Shown here piece after piece: positions 29,436 to 37,128 of a stretch of DNA of 64,000 bases. The DNA is from Sphingomonas sp. SRS2. GTDB lineage: Bacteria > Pseudomonadota > Alphaproteobacteria > Sphingomonadales > Sphingomonadaceae. The DNA lies in the NCBI RefSeq assembly GCF_000971055.1, contig NZ_LARW01000098.1:1-64000 (forward strand), written 5' to 3'. The notes under the pieces are model-generated. The model did not search any database. It was not told the DNA's origin and saw only the letters and a program-made list of their open reading frames with translations. Numbering within the stretch: the stretch's first letter is position 1; every line of letters starts with the position of its first letter. The position numbers and the translations under genes are program-made.

Positions 29436-31004
29436 TTATGCTAATTGCGACCCGTTCGGCCTCAGCAGCCGGACTCGATGAGAGGCACGAGTTCGAATTA
29501 ATCGCTCGCGCAGGTGACGAATCGGGCTGCCCTCTCCTAAATTAACACCATCGATTAACCGATCGAAAAAAATATCTGCCCTTTCTTCGTCCTTTTCGGC
29601 AAAGCTGCAATGCAATGCTGCAGCAATGCCGCTCCCCATTATTTCACGAATGGTCGCGACGTGCTTTAGGCTATATCTTATTTTGGGAGTGTTTTCTAGT
29701 AATTCTAGCAATTCTCCGGTAGATGGAGACGAATTTGCTGATAATACTACTCCTGTACGAATCATCCACAGCCAGCGCAAGGCAGAGGCTAAGATTATCG
29801 TATGTACCTCACCTCTTTCACGCAATATATCGCTTGTCGCGCGTCTGCGTCCAATATCTAGGGAGCTAATTATTTCATCAGGCAACCCCTCTACAATGAT
29901 TGCGGGGAAAGGTTTCTTTGCTTTTTTTCCGGCTTCTAAGCGATGTTGTCCATCCAAAAGCCTGCCGCTGGAGCTTATTTTAATCGTTTGTCCATTTAAT
30001 CGCCACCGACCTGCTTCTATATCTCTAGCGTACTTAGCTATGACAACCGCAGATACTGTTCTGTTGGGACCGCGATCAGCGAGGAGGCTATCGGCCATGG
30101 CGGGATCAATCATTAGGGCTTTGACCTTAATGCTGCGACTTGCCGATCGGCTCGTTTCTGGCAAACGCGGGGCGGTCGCTCGACTAAGTGGACCCCAATC
30201 CTGCTCGCCTGCAATTCGAGGAAAACTTTCGCGGTCGGGCGCAAAACGGAGAAGCTTAATCGCCTTTCCGGCTACAAATGCGTTCCAGGCTTTGATTGCA
30301 ACCGCGAGAACGTAGGTCTGTTTACGAGCTCCGCCTTGTCCCCGCGTAGCGAGCAATATTTCTCGTAGTTGGTTGACGGGGTTATCCGGCGAGTCTGAAA
30401 TAGGATCCTGAATTTGGGCCAGAAATTGGCTTGCTCGAATAGGATCGATTGCGCTGGCAAGGTAATGCAAAGCAATTCCGCAGCCATGGGGAAGCAGTGG
30501 CATGGCGCGTAGTGCCGGTTTGACGCTGTCTCGGATTATCGGATGCTCCTCAAGCACGCCCAACAGAGCCGTGGGAGCTGGAGGTTTACCGATGCCCGGT
30601 GTGCGGCCAGAACTGTAGGTCCACAGTATTCTCAGTGCAGCTCCCAGAGCGCGGCCGTGATGCTCCTCACGCATCGATAGCACATCTGCGAGCGTTCGCT
30701 TTCGCACAGCGTCGATTGTCTCGAAAGCTGTTACATCAATGCCTTCTATGATCAATGACTCGAATGTCGCGCCCGAGCGCACGCAGGCGTTCAGCCGCGC
30801 TCGACCATCGAGCAGCTGTCCATCACCAGAAAACACAATGGGAGCGCCGTTAAGCGCCCATCGCCCATCGCGCATGTCATGTTCGAATGCTTGAACTGAG
30901 GCCGCATCAAGTCTGGCACTACCAACGATCCGCTCAAGCATTTGCTTGGCAACCTCCGGAGTGACCTGCTGAATGCGTGATGTAATGGTGGATAAGTTGG
31001 ACAT
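29436..31004 (-). CDS. Protein with two tandem ParB/Srx-like units
   Basis: The 522-residue protein is an internal duplication. Unit 1 (about residues 14-235) has DMRDGRWALNGAPIVFSGDG with the motif DGRARL at 66-71; unit 2 (about 298-510) has DIEAGRWRLNGQTIKISSSG with DGQHRL at 351-356. Both continue through an RxRT/A-x-x-D-I/VL segment, a long helix ending WTYSSG or WMIRTG, and LREILLATR or LRERLIRTR. The DGQHRL signature is that of ParB/sulfiredoxin-fold nucleotide-binding proteins found in phages and plasmids. Unit 1 lacks the His and may have lost activity. A strong GGAGGG ribosome site stands before the ATG. Codon use is AT-rich and unlike the neighbours, pointing to horizontal transfer. 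Function unknown. Confidence 0.7.
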   Translation of the reverse strand: MSNLSTITSRIQQVTPEVAKQMLERIVGSARLDAASVQAFEHDMRDGRWALNGAPIVFSGDGQLLDGRARLNACVRSGATFESLIIEGIDVTAFETIDAVRKRTLADVLSMREEHHGRALGAALRILWTYSSGRTPGIGKPPAPTALLGVLEEHPIIRDSVKPALRAMPLLPHGCGIALHYLASAIDPIRASQFLAQIQDPISDSPDNPVNQLREILLATRGQGGARKQTYVLAVAIKAWNAFVAGKAIKLLRFAPDRESFPRIAGEQDWGPLSRATAPRLPETSRSASRSIKVKALMIDPAMADSLLADRGPNRTVSAVVIAKYARDIEAGRWRLNGQTIKISSSGRLLDGQHRLEAGKKAKKPFPAIIVEGLPDEIISSLDIGRRRATSDILRERGEVHTIILASALRWLWMIRTGVVLSANSSPSTGELLELLENTPKIRYSLKHVATIREIMGSGIAAALHCSFAEKDEERADIFFDRLIDGVNLGEGSPIRHLRERLIRTRASHRVRLLRPNGSQLA

Positions 31005-31468
31005 GCACCCTCCTGCAAGTCCAACTTAGCGGGATGATCTCGCCCTGATCAGTCAGTTTCGTGTCGCACTTACTCAGCTTTTCCGCGCGTCACTGCTATC
31101 GGGCGGAATGATAAGGACGCCACCAGATTGGCTTATCAGACGGCTGCTTGCGCATGACCGTGGCAGGCAGATGCCAAGATTCTGTGAGACGCCTCGGATG
31201 TACTGCGATGAGGTGAGCAACAATAGCCGAATCGCGTTGGTTCATCTGACCGCACTCGTTATCGTCGGTATCCAAGCCAACGAGTACGGATCGCGCATAA
31301 CAAGTGAAGAGCCGTATAGGCCTAAATGCCCTTATTAGAAAGAATATACGCTGTTCTTCGGTCATGGAGTGGCGCCATCGTTGAGGATAGTTATGGCGAG
31401 CGCCTGATAACGCTGATATTGCCGAACGCGGTGGACGCCCTTGCTCGAATGTCCAGGCAGTTTAAGCG
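31005..31468. other. Right part of the AT-richer insert, no firm gene
   Basis: About 460 bases between the ParB-like gene and flgN. A minus-strand frame at 31096-31365 (89 residues, beginning MTEEQRIFFLIRAFRP) is possible but has no clear ribosome site or known domain. The DNA just right of 31010 should hold the promoter of the ParB-like gene. No integrase, tRNA or flanking direct repeat was seen. Confidence 0.4.
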
Positions 31469-31783
31469 TTAACGCGTATTCGCGTAGGTCGCCGGTGTGC
31501 AGTCGAACCGTCCCGCCGCGGTGGCGAGCATGTCGATCCGTTGCTGGGTGCGATCCGCGAGATAGCGGATGCGGGCGCGGGCGGAGTCGGCGAGTTTCAT
31601 CGCCTCTGCCAGGCGCGCCGAAAGCCCCGGCGTCTTGTTGAAGACGCCGGGGGATTTCAGTGCCGCCACGCTCTGCCCGAACAGGGGAAGCGCGGCTTCG
31701 ATCGCCTCGATATCATGGGCATCGAGCGCGGCGATCAACGCCTCGCTCGATGCGATCAGTCCATCGACGGCGGCCTCGGTCAC
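31469..31783 (-). CDS. flgN: FlgN-like flagellar chaperone
   Basis: The 104-residue helical protein lies directly after flgM, overlapping it by four bases, in the position of flgN, the export chaperone for the hook-filament junction proteins FlgK and FlgL. The sequence is weakly conserved (ALIAALDAHDIEAIEAALPL, then LADRTQQRIDMLATAAG), so the call leans on size, helical character and context. It is the last gene of the leftward unit, next to the AT-rich insert. Confidence 0.6.
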   Translation of the reverse strand: MTEAAVDGLIASSEALIAALDAHDIEAIEAALPLFGQSVAALKSPGVFNKTPGLSARLAEAMKLADSARARIRYLADRTQQRIDMLATAAGRFDCTPATYANTR

Positions 31784-32058
31784 GCGTTCGCCCTGGGCAG
31801 GTCGAGCGCGATCATCTTGGCGGCGATCGCCTTGGCGTCGATCGGATACTGGCCGGACGCAATGGCCCTGCGGATGGCCTCGATCTTTTCACTGTTGATC
31901 GGCGGGCCGGCTTGCGCCAGCGCCGCGACGAGCGACGGCGTCATCGACGTGTCGCTGCCCGTCGTCTGAACGACGTCGACCGGGGCCGCAGCCCCGACCT
32001 TGCCGTCCTTGACCTGACCGATGCGGGTCGGGCTGGTCGAACCTACCCCATTGATCAT
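31780..32058 (-). CDS. flgM: Anti-sigma-28 factor FlgM
   Basis: The 92-residue protein has a disordered Gly/Thr/Ser-rich N-terminal half and the sigma-binding C-terminal helices INSEKIEAIRRAIASGQYPI and AKAIAAKMIALDL. FlgM holds FliA inactive until the hook is complete, then is exported. I start at the ATG at 32058 (MINGVGSTSP), behind AAGGACC; a longer frame to 32106 would start at the predicted transcription start. A sigma-28-type element at 32114-32140 makes it autoregulated. Confidence 0.9.
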   Translation of the reverse strand: MINGVGSTSPTRIGQVKDGKVGAAAPVDVVQTTGSDTSMTPSLVAALAQAGPPINSEKIEAIRRAIASGQYPIDAKAIAAKMIALDLPRANA

Positions 32059-32113
32059 GATTGGTCCTTTCACTTCCGGCCCTTCGGCCAATATGTTTCC
32101 CACCATGCCGATG

Positions 32114-32140
32114 TTAACGACAGGTTTCGAATTCCTTTAA
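32114..32140 (-). promoter_or_regulatory. Sigma-28-type promoter of flgM-flgN
   Basis: On the minus strand TTAA (32140-32137), 15 bases, then GTCGTTAA (32121-32114), the same halves as the fliC2 promoter. It lies in the flgA-flgM gap, about 55 bases before the flgM ATG. In enterobacteria flgM likewise has its own FliA-dependent promoter. Confidence 0.7.
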
Positions 32141-32141
32141 A

Positions 32142-32687
32142 TTATTTAAATCCGATCAGGCGCACACGGCCCATATCGATCACCTCGGCGAACAATGTGC
32201 CCGGCTTCGACGCTGCCGAAACGCGGATGCGGCCGCCAATATTGGCGTCTTCCATCGCCATCGCATCGACACTGATCGAATAGGACTGGCCTTGCGCGAT
32301 CAACTGGACCGGATCGCCCTTGCGGATGTCGGCCCTCGCCATCGGCGCTGGGCGGCCGCCATTTGGCTGCGCGCGATTGGCGGACACCATGTCGACCCTA
32401 GCCAGCGGCACGCGCAGGCGCCAGCCCGCGGTGGTGCAGCGGACGGTCACGGCGCCCAGCGTCGGCGGATCGACCTGGATGCCGATCGGGCAGGCGGCGA
32501 GCCGCATGCGCCGGTCGATCGGCGCCATCGGGCCGCCCGGCTGGCCGATATCGGCGCCGAGCGTCGTCACAACGATCTGTTCGAGCTGGTCAAGATCTTG
32601 CGCGGGGGGCAGCGCCCGCTGCGCGAGCAGGGGCGTCGCCGACAGTGCGAGTACGGGCGCGAGAGTCATAAAGGCGATGCGGATCAT
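32142..32687 (-). CDS. flgA: Flagellar P-ring assembly chaperone FlgA
   Basis: The 181-residue periplasmic protein has a signal peptide (MIRIAFMTLAPVLALSATPL, cut after LAQ) and a C-terminal SAF/ChapFlgA domain with RKGDPVQLIAQGQSYSISVD and GGRIRVSAASKPGTLFAEV. FlgA assists P-ring formation by FlgI. The ATG at 32687 is chosen because GGAG stands seven bases ahead and the signal peptide begins there. flgM follows on the same strand. Confidence 0.9.
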   Translation of the reverse strand: MIRIAFMTLAPVLALSATPLLAQRALPPAQDLDQLEQIVVTTLGADIGQPGGPMAPIDRRMRLAACPIGIQVDPPTLGAVTVRCTTAGWRLRVPLARVDMVSANRAQPNGGRPAPMARADIRKGDPVQLIAQGQSYSISVDAMAMEDANIGGRIRVSAASKPGTLFAEVIDMGRVRLIGFK

Positions 32688-32774
32688 GTCGGAACTCCGG
32701 GTCATTGGCGGGGCATATCCCCAGACCTGGAAACAAATGGTTAACGCGCCGGTTACTTATTTCGAGATGATGGG

Positions 32775-32867
32775 AGCGTCACTCCGGGGGAGGGCGGAGC
32801 CCCGGCGGCATCGACGGCCAGCGGGACAGATGCCTCCTGAGACTCCGGCCACCGCCGGAGTGACGCT
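32775..32867. repeat. 93-bp REP-like palindrome with perfect 13-bp ends
   Basis: AGCGTCACTCCGG (32775-32787) is the exact complement of CCGGAGTGACGCT (32855-32867); the interior is also GC-rich and partly self-complementary. It lies between flgA and the motB-like gene. Its arms resemble the other palindromes in this window. Confidence 0.75.
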
Positions 32868-32880
32868 ATATACATAGGGG

Positions 32881-33387
32881 CTAGCGCGAGCCGGCCCCCG
32901 GAAACGGTTGCACCGAAATGCGCTGGCCCCTGGCGGGTTCGCTCGCGCGCATTGGCGGAATGGTGATCTCGATCATCGCGTCGGGAACGCCGCCCATCCG
33001 GATGGCCCTTGCGACCGCGGTGGTGCGGGCGGCGGACAATTCCCAGCTGTCGAGCCGGGCGGTATGGCCATCGCGGCCCTGGCTGGCGACGATCACGCGC
33101 TGCTTCGCCTTCGCCGCTGCTGCGCCAATCGCCTTGAGGCGTGCCGCTTCGCCGGACTTGAGGATCGCCTCGTCCGCCTCGAAGGCGTTCGCGGCGACAA
33201 GGCCGTGGATCGTGCTGCTACTGCCATCGCCATCGCCTTCGCCCGAGCCGCCGAACGCATCGCGCATCCCGGCGACCAGCTTGATCCGGTCGCCCACCTG
33301 CGCCTGCATCATCACGAAGAAGGCTAGCAGCAGCAGCGCGAGATCGGCGAAACTCAGCACCCAGCGCTGCGAAATCTCCCTCCTCAT
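32881..33387 (-). CDS. Short MotB-like stator protein
   Basis: The 168-residue protein has a MotB-like start: a short cytoplasmic RREISQRW, then one membrane span WVLSFADLALLLLAFFVMMQ that keeps the ion-binding Asp in FAD. The periplasmic part is about 140 residues and has a reduced OmpA-like region (RLDSWELSAARTTAVARAI). It is about half the size of the MotB at 44086. It overlaps the upstream motA-like gene by four bases, so the pair makes a second stator candidate. Confidence 0.75.
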   Translation of the reverse strand: MRREISQRWVLSFADLALLLLAFFVMMQAQVGDRIKLVAGMRDAFGGSGEGDGDGSSSTIHGLVAANAFEADEAILKSGEAARLKAIGAAAAKAKQRVIVASQGRDGHTARLDSWELSAARTTAVARAIRMGGVPDAMIEITIPPMRASEPARGQRISVQPFPGAGSR

Positions 33388-34073
33388 GCCGCAGTCCGGA
33401 AGGCCGGGCGGGCAGGACGGCCTTGCGGCGCCGCGTCGAGCTCGTCACGGGCAAGCAGTTCGAGCTGCTTGCACGCGCTCATCTGCCAGGCGAGTTCGGT
33501 CTCGGACAGGCTCTCCAGCCGGCCGGCGACGGGCGCGGCAATCCCCGCGGACAATATGATGCCATAGAGGGTGGTCAGCATGGCCACCGCCATCGCCGGG
33601 CCGATCGTCGACGGATCGTCCATCTGGGCGAACATCTGAACGAGGCCGATGATCGTACCGATCATGCCCATCGACGGACCGGCTTCGGCGATAGCGCGCC
33701 ATACGCCGATCGCGGCCTGATGGCGCAGGCGGCGGCCCTCGATCTCGTCGATGGCCCAGCGGGCGAAGTCCCGTGAGCTGCGTGCTTCGGACAGTTCGCG
33801 TGCGGCGCGCATCAGGAAGCGCTGCGCGGTCTCGACCCGATCGACGCAGTTGATGCTGCGGACCTCGGCGAGTTCGCGAATGCGGCTGACGGAAATGCGG
33901 GCGGCGGCGGCATCGGCGGTCGGGTCGGCCTTGCCAAGCAGGCCGAGCGCGGCGAAGGCGCGGCCGATATGCGCCCATGGCGCGCGGAAGATGGTGGTGA
34001 TCAGTGTTCCGCCGAGCACGATCGCGATCGCGGCCGGGTCGATGAAGCGGGCAATCTGTTCAAGCAGGAACAT
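33384..34073 (-). CDS. Second MotA/ExbB-like stator channel protein
   Basis: The 229-residue protein has the four-span layout of MotA: MFLLEQIARFIDPAAIAIVL at the start, a long cytoplasmic loop with Arg/Glu residues, and the paired spans AEAGPSMGMIGTIIGLVQMF and MLTTLYGIILSAGIAAPVAG. It is shorter than the MotA at 43194. I start at the ATG at 34073. A perfect TAAA-N15-GCCGTTAA promoter faces it from 34291-34317, so it should be coexpressed with the filament genes. Confidence 0.82.
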   Translation of the reverse strand: MFLLEQIARFIDPAAIAIVLGGTLITTIFRAPWAHIGRAFAALGLLGKADPTADAAAARISVSRIRELAEVRSINCVDRVETAQRFLMRAARELSEARSSRDFARWAIDEIEGRRLRHQAAIGVWRAIAEAGPSMGMIGTIIGLVQMFAQMDDPSTIGPAMAVAMLTTLYGIILSAGIAAPVAGRLESLSETELAWQMSACKQLELLARDELDAAPQGRPARPAFRTAA

Positions 34074-34143
34074 TGTTTCCCATTGCCCTTCACTGGTCAA
34101 GAACCCGTTGCCGAACTTGGCTAACGGACCCGGCAGAATCGAC

Positions 34144-34179
34144 CGGCAAAACCTTGCCGCAGCCGGCAACACTTTGCCG
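34144..34179. promoter_or_regulatory. Two CGGCAA-N4-TTGCCG palindromes, 20 bp apart
   Basis: Sites at 34144-34159 and 34164-34179 share exact arms and 4-base spacers and lie on the same helix face. They are 55-90 bases upstream of the flgB sigma-54 promoter, a usual place for an enhancer-binding protein. FlbD is the obvious candidate. Confidence 0.65.
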
Positions 34180-34232
34180 CTCACGCGCCAAATGCAGGAA
34201 ATTTGAGGGGTTTCGACCCTGTTAACCACATT

Positions 34233-34248
34233 TGGCACGGCAGTTGCT
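34233..34248 (+). promoter_or_regulatory. Consensus sigma-54 promoter of the flgB operon
   Basis: TGGCACG-GCAG-TTGCT gives the invariant GG and GC of the -24/-12 elements with standard spacing. The start site would be near 34259, leaving a leader of about 75 bases before the flgB ATG. Confidence 0.9.
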
Positions 34249-34290
34249 TGGGATGTGGCCAAGGCAGCCGTCGAGCCTGTTCGAACATGA

Positions 34291-34317
34291 TTAACGGCGG
34301 CGGCTGACAGACTTTTA
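34291..34317 (-). promoter_or_regulatory. Sigma-28-type promoter of the second motA-motB pair
   Basis: On the minus strand TAAA (34317-34314), exactly 15 bases, then GCCGTTAA (34298-34291), identical in both halves to the fliC1 and motA elements. It lies within the flgB leader, so transcripts from it cross the flgB sigma-54 promoter head-on. Confidence 0.8.
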
Positions 34318-34334
34318 GAGGAAGAAGCGAAAAA

Positions 34335-34688
34335 ATGGCTGATCCGCTTTTCGGGGTACATGGCAAGGCGCTGGCGATCCGTTCGCAGCGGCTGGCGATG
34401 CTCGCCTCCAACATCGCGAACGCCGCCACGCCTAACTACAAGGCGCGCGATATCGATTTCCAGAAGGCGCTGTCCGACGCGACCGCCAATGGCGGGATGA
34501 GCGTCGACCAGGCCGCGCAGAGCAATGTCGGCTACCGCATTCCGCTGGAAACCTCGCTCGACGGCAACACCGTCGAACTGTCCACCGAACAGAATCAGTT
34601 CGCCGAGAACGCGATCCAGTACCGGGCCACGCTTTCCTTCCTGGAAGGCCGGATCGGCACGATCATGACGGCGCTGAGAGGAGAATAA
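34335..34688 (+). CDS. flgB: Flagellar proximal rod protein FlgB
   Basis: The 117-residue rod protein has the shared axial-protein motif in RSQRLAMLASNIANAATPNY near the N-terminus and the FLEGRIGTIMTALRGE C-terminus. It is the first gene of the long flgBCDEFGHIJKL operon and has a sigma-54 promoter 85 bp upstream. Length is slightly short but normal for alphaproteobacteria. Confidence 0.95.
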   Translation: MADPLFGVHGKALAIRSQRLAMLASNIANAATPNYKARDIDFQKALSDATANGGMSVDQAAQSNVGYRIPLETSLDGNTVELSTEQNQFAENAIQYRATLSFLEGRIGTIMTALRGE

Positions 34689-34691
34689 GGC

Positions 34692-35096
34692 ATGGCCAAC
34701 AATCTCTCCGTCTTCGATATCGCCGGCCGCGCGATGTCCGCCCAGATGGTCCGGCTCAACACCTCGGCCTCGAACCTCGCCAATGCGGGATCGGTCGCGG
34801 GCAGCAAGGCCGAAGCGTTTCGCGCGATCAAGCCAGTCTTCTCCTCGGTCACCGACAGCCCCGGCGTCGCGACCGTGAAGGTCGATCAGGTGGTTGCTTC
34901 CAACATCGAACCCACCAAGCGCTACGACCCCAACCATCCCAAGGCCGACAAGGACGGCAATGTCTGGGAAGCGGGCGTCGATCAGGCGCAGGAGCTGGTG
35001 GAGATGATGGAGACCTCCCGCCAGTACCAGAACAACGTTCAGGTCATGCAGACCGCAAAGACGCTCACTCTCGACACACTGAGGCTCGGCAAATGA
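34692..35096 (+). CDS. flgC: Flagellar proximal rod protein FlgC
   Basis: The 134-residue rod protein opens with VFDIAGRAMSAQMVRLNTSA and SNLANAGS, the axial-family N-terminus, and ends with the VEMMETSRQYQNNVQVMQTA helix typical of FlgC. It starts three bases after flgB and overlaps flgD by four bases. Confidence 0.96.
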   Translation: MANNLSVFDIAGRAMSAQMVRLNTSASNLANAGSVAGSKAEAFRAIKPVFSSVTDSPGVATVKVDQVVASNIEPTKRYDPNHPKADKDGNVWEAGVDQAQELVEMMETSRQYQNNVQVMQTAKTLTLDTLRLGK

Positions 35097-35770
35097 CGAT
35101 CAACACCGGCACTAGCTACCTGGACAGCCTTACCGGCAACCCGAAGGGCAGCAGCACGACGACGACAAAGTCGAACAATGCGCTCGATCAGACCGCTTTC
35201 CTGAAGCTTCTGACCACGCAGATGCAGACCCAGGATCCTTTCGATCCCGTCGACAACACACAGATGGTCGCCCAGATGGCGCAATTCTCGTCGACCACCG
35301 GCATCGCCGAGATGAACCAGTCGCTCAAGGCGATCACGCAGAGCCTGGCCTCCAGCCGCGTCGGCGACGCCGCCAGCTGGATCGGCAAGGCCGCGCTGGT
35401 CGAATCGAAGACCGCAAGCGCGCTGTCCGATGGTTCCTTCGCCGGCACCGTCACGTTGCCCGAAAACGCCTCGAGCGTCAGCGTCAGCCTCGTCGATTCG
35501 ACCGGCAAGGTCGTTTACACTGGCCGCGCGAACGACGTCGCGAAGGGCGACCTGCCCTTCTACTGGGACGGCAAGGACCAGGAGGGCAACGCCGTCGCCG
35601 GCCCGCTGACCATCTCGGTCTACGCGAAGAACAACGAGGCCAAGACGATGGACAGCTCGACCGCGAGCTGGACCACCGTTCAGGGCGTCCAGTCGCCTGC
35701 CAGCGGCGCCACCAAACTCGTCACCGCGCTGGGGAATATCGACCCGGCCGACGCCATCCAGCTTTCCTGA
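35093..35770 (+). CDS. flgD: Hook-capping protein FlgD
   Basis: The 225-residue scaffold protein has the FlgD N-terminal motif LDQTAFLKLLTTQMQTQDPF, then NTQMVAQMAQFSSTTGIAEM, and a C-terminal Ig/tudor-like part with YTGRANDVAKGDLPFYWDGK. FlgD caps the growing hook and is later displaced. It overlaps flgC by four bases; flgE follows 24 bp later. Confidence 0.95.
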   Translation: MTINTGTSYLDSLTGNPKGSSTTTTKSNNALDQTAFLKLLTTQMQTQDPFDPVDNTQMVAQMAQFSSTTGIAEMNQSLKAITQSLASSRVGDAASWIGKAALVESKTASALSDGSFAGTVTLPENASSVSVSLVDSTGKVVYTGRANDVAKGDLPFYWDGKDQEGNAVAGPLTISVYAKNNEAKTMDSSTASWTTVQGVQSPASGATKLVTALGNIDPADAIQLS

Positions 35771-35794
35771 TTTTCGGTAACGGAGCTTAACGCC

Positions 35795-37102
35795 ATGTCC
35801 TTTTACACCTCGCTTTCCGGCCTCAAGGCCTCGCAGACGTCCCTCGGGGTCATCTCGAACAATATCGCGAATGTCGGCACCACCGCGTTCAAGCGGAGCA
35901 GCACCGAGTTTTCCGATCTGGTGTCATCCTCACCGACCCAGGCCGCCGGTATCGCCGGCCAGGGCACGCGGCTTCGCGGCATCAACCAGCAGTTTACCCA
36001 GGGCGGACTGGCCAGCTCGGAGCGCTCGCTCGATCTCGCCATCTCGGGCCAAGGCTTCTTCGTGACCCGCGCATCGGGTTCGAACGCCCAGATCGCCTAT
36101 ACTCGCAACGGATCGTTCACCGTCGACAAGGCGCGCTACCTGACCGACAGCTCGGGCGCTTATCTGCAGGTGCTTCCCACCGACTCCACCGGCACCGTCA
36201 CCAGCACCGGCGTCAACGCGGCGCGCGCGGTACAGCTGCCGCTGTCGTCGGGCACGTCGAAGGCGACCGAGGAAATCGACCTCGCCGTCACCTTCCCGTC
36301 AGCAGCCGACGTTCCCTCGGCACGGTCGGTTTACAGCACGACCAGCCCCTATGCTTTCGATCGTGACGATCCCAACAGCTACAATCAGTCGACCACGACC
36401 ACGGTCTACGACAGCGCCGGAACGGCCTATCCGATGACCACATACTATGTCCGCGATAATATTCCGTCGGGCACGACAACGACGACGACCTGGACCGCGC
36501 ACACCTTCATCGGCGATCAGGAGCTGAGCTATGACGGCGCAGCGGCGACCCAGCCGGCCCCGCTCTCGCTGACCTTCGACGCGGCGGGCGTTCTGACCGC
36601 GCCGACCGGGACCGTCACGACCGCCTCGATCAATCCATCGGGCGCTTCGGCCCCGCTGGCGTTCGACCTGACCTATGCCGGCGCGACCAAGATGGGCACG
36701 GTTCCGTTCACGATGACCAGCTTCGATCAGGATGGCTTCGCCGCGGGCCAGCTTGACAACATCTCGGTCGGCACCGACGGCCTGATCACCGCGACCTTCT
36801 CGAACGGCGACACTCAGGCGTTGGGCAAGATCATCGTCGCCAACTTCTCGAACCCGGAAGGCCTGCGCCAGCTGGGTGACAGCAAGTGGAGCGCGACCGG
36901 TAACTCGGGCGAGCCGATGATCAGCGAAGCCGCCACCAACGGCGCGGGCACGATCCAGTCGGGTGCGCTCGAGCAGGCCAATGTCGACATCACCGAGGAA
37001 CTGGTCGCGCTGATTCAGGCGCAGCGCAACTTCTCGGCCAATGCCAAGGCGATCGAGGCGGCCAACACGATGACCACCACGATCGTCAACCTGCGCACAT
37101 AA
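35795..37102 (+). CDS. flgE: Flagellar hook protein FlgE
   Basis: The 435-residue hook subunit starts SFYTSLSGLKASQTSLGVIS with NNIANVGTTAFKRS and ends with ALEQANVDITEELVALIQAQ and an AIEAANTMTTTIVNLRT tail, as expected for FlgE. The central D1-D2 domains are Thr/Ser-rich. Size is typical of alphaproteobacteria. Confidence 0.96.
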   Translation: MSFYTSLSGLKASQTSLGVISNNIANVGTTAFKRSSTEFSDLVSSSPTQAAGIAGQGTRLRGINQQFTQGGLASSERSLDLAISGQGFFVTRASGSNAQIAYTRNGSFTVDKARYLTDSSGAYLQVLPTDSTGTVTSTGVNAARAVQLPLSSGTSKATEEIDLAVTFPSAADVPSARSVYSTTSPYAFDRDDPNSYNQSTTTTVYDSAGTAYPMTTYYVRDNIPSGTTTTTTWTAHTFIGDQELSYDGAAATQPAPLSLTFDAAGVLTAPTGTVTTASINPSGASAPLAFDLTYAGATKMGTVPFTMTSFDQDGFAAGQLDNISVGTDGLITATFSNGDTQALGKIIVANFSNPEGLRQLGDSKWSATGNSGEPMISEAATNGAGTIQSGALEQANVDITEELVALIQAQRNFSANAKAIEAANTMTTTIVNLRT

Positions 37103-37128
37103 GCCTGAGACGCTGAGGGAAACCGGCC

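Noticed and set aside
30846-30853. GCCGTTAA inside the ParB-like gene
   Set aside because: No -35 half at the required distance; chance match in coding sequence.
31096-31365. 89-codon minus-strand frame in the insert
   Set aside because: No clear ribosome site or domain; kept only as a note in the spacer description.
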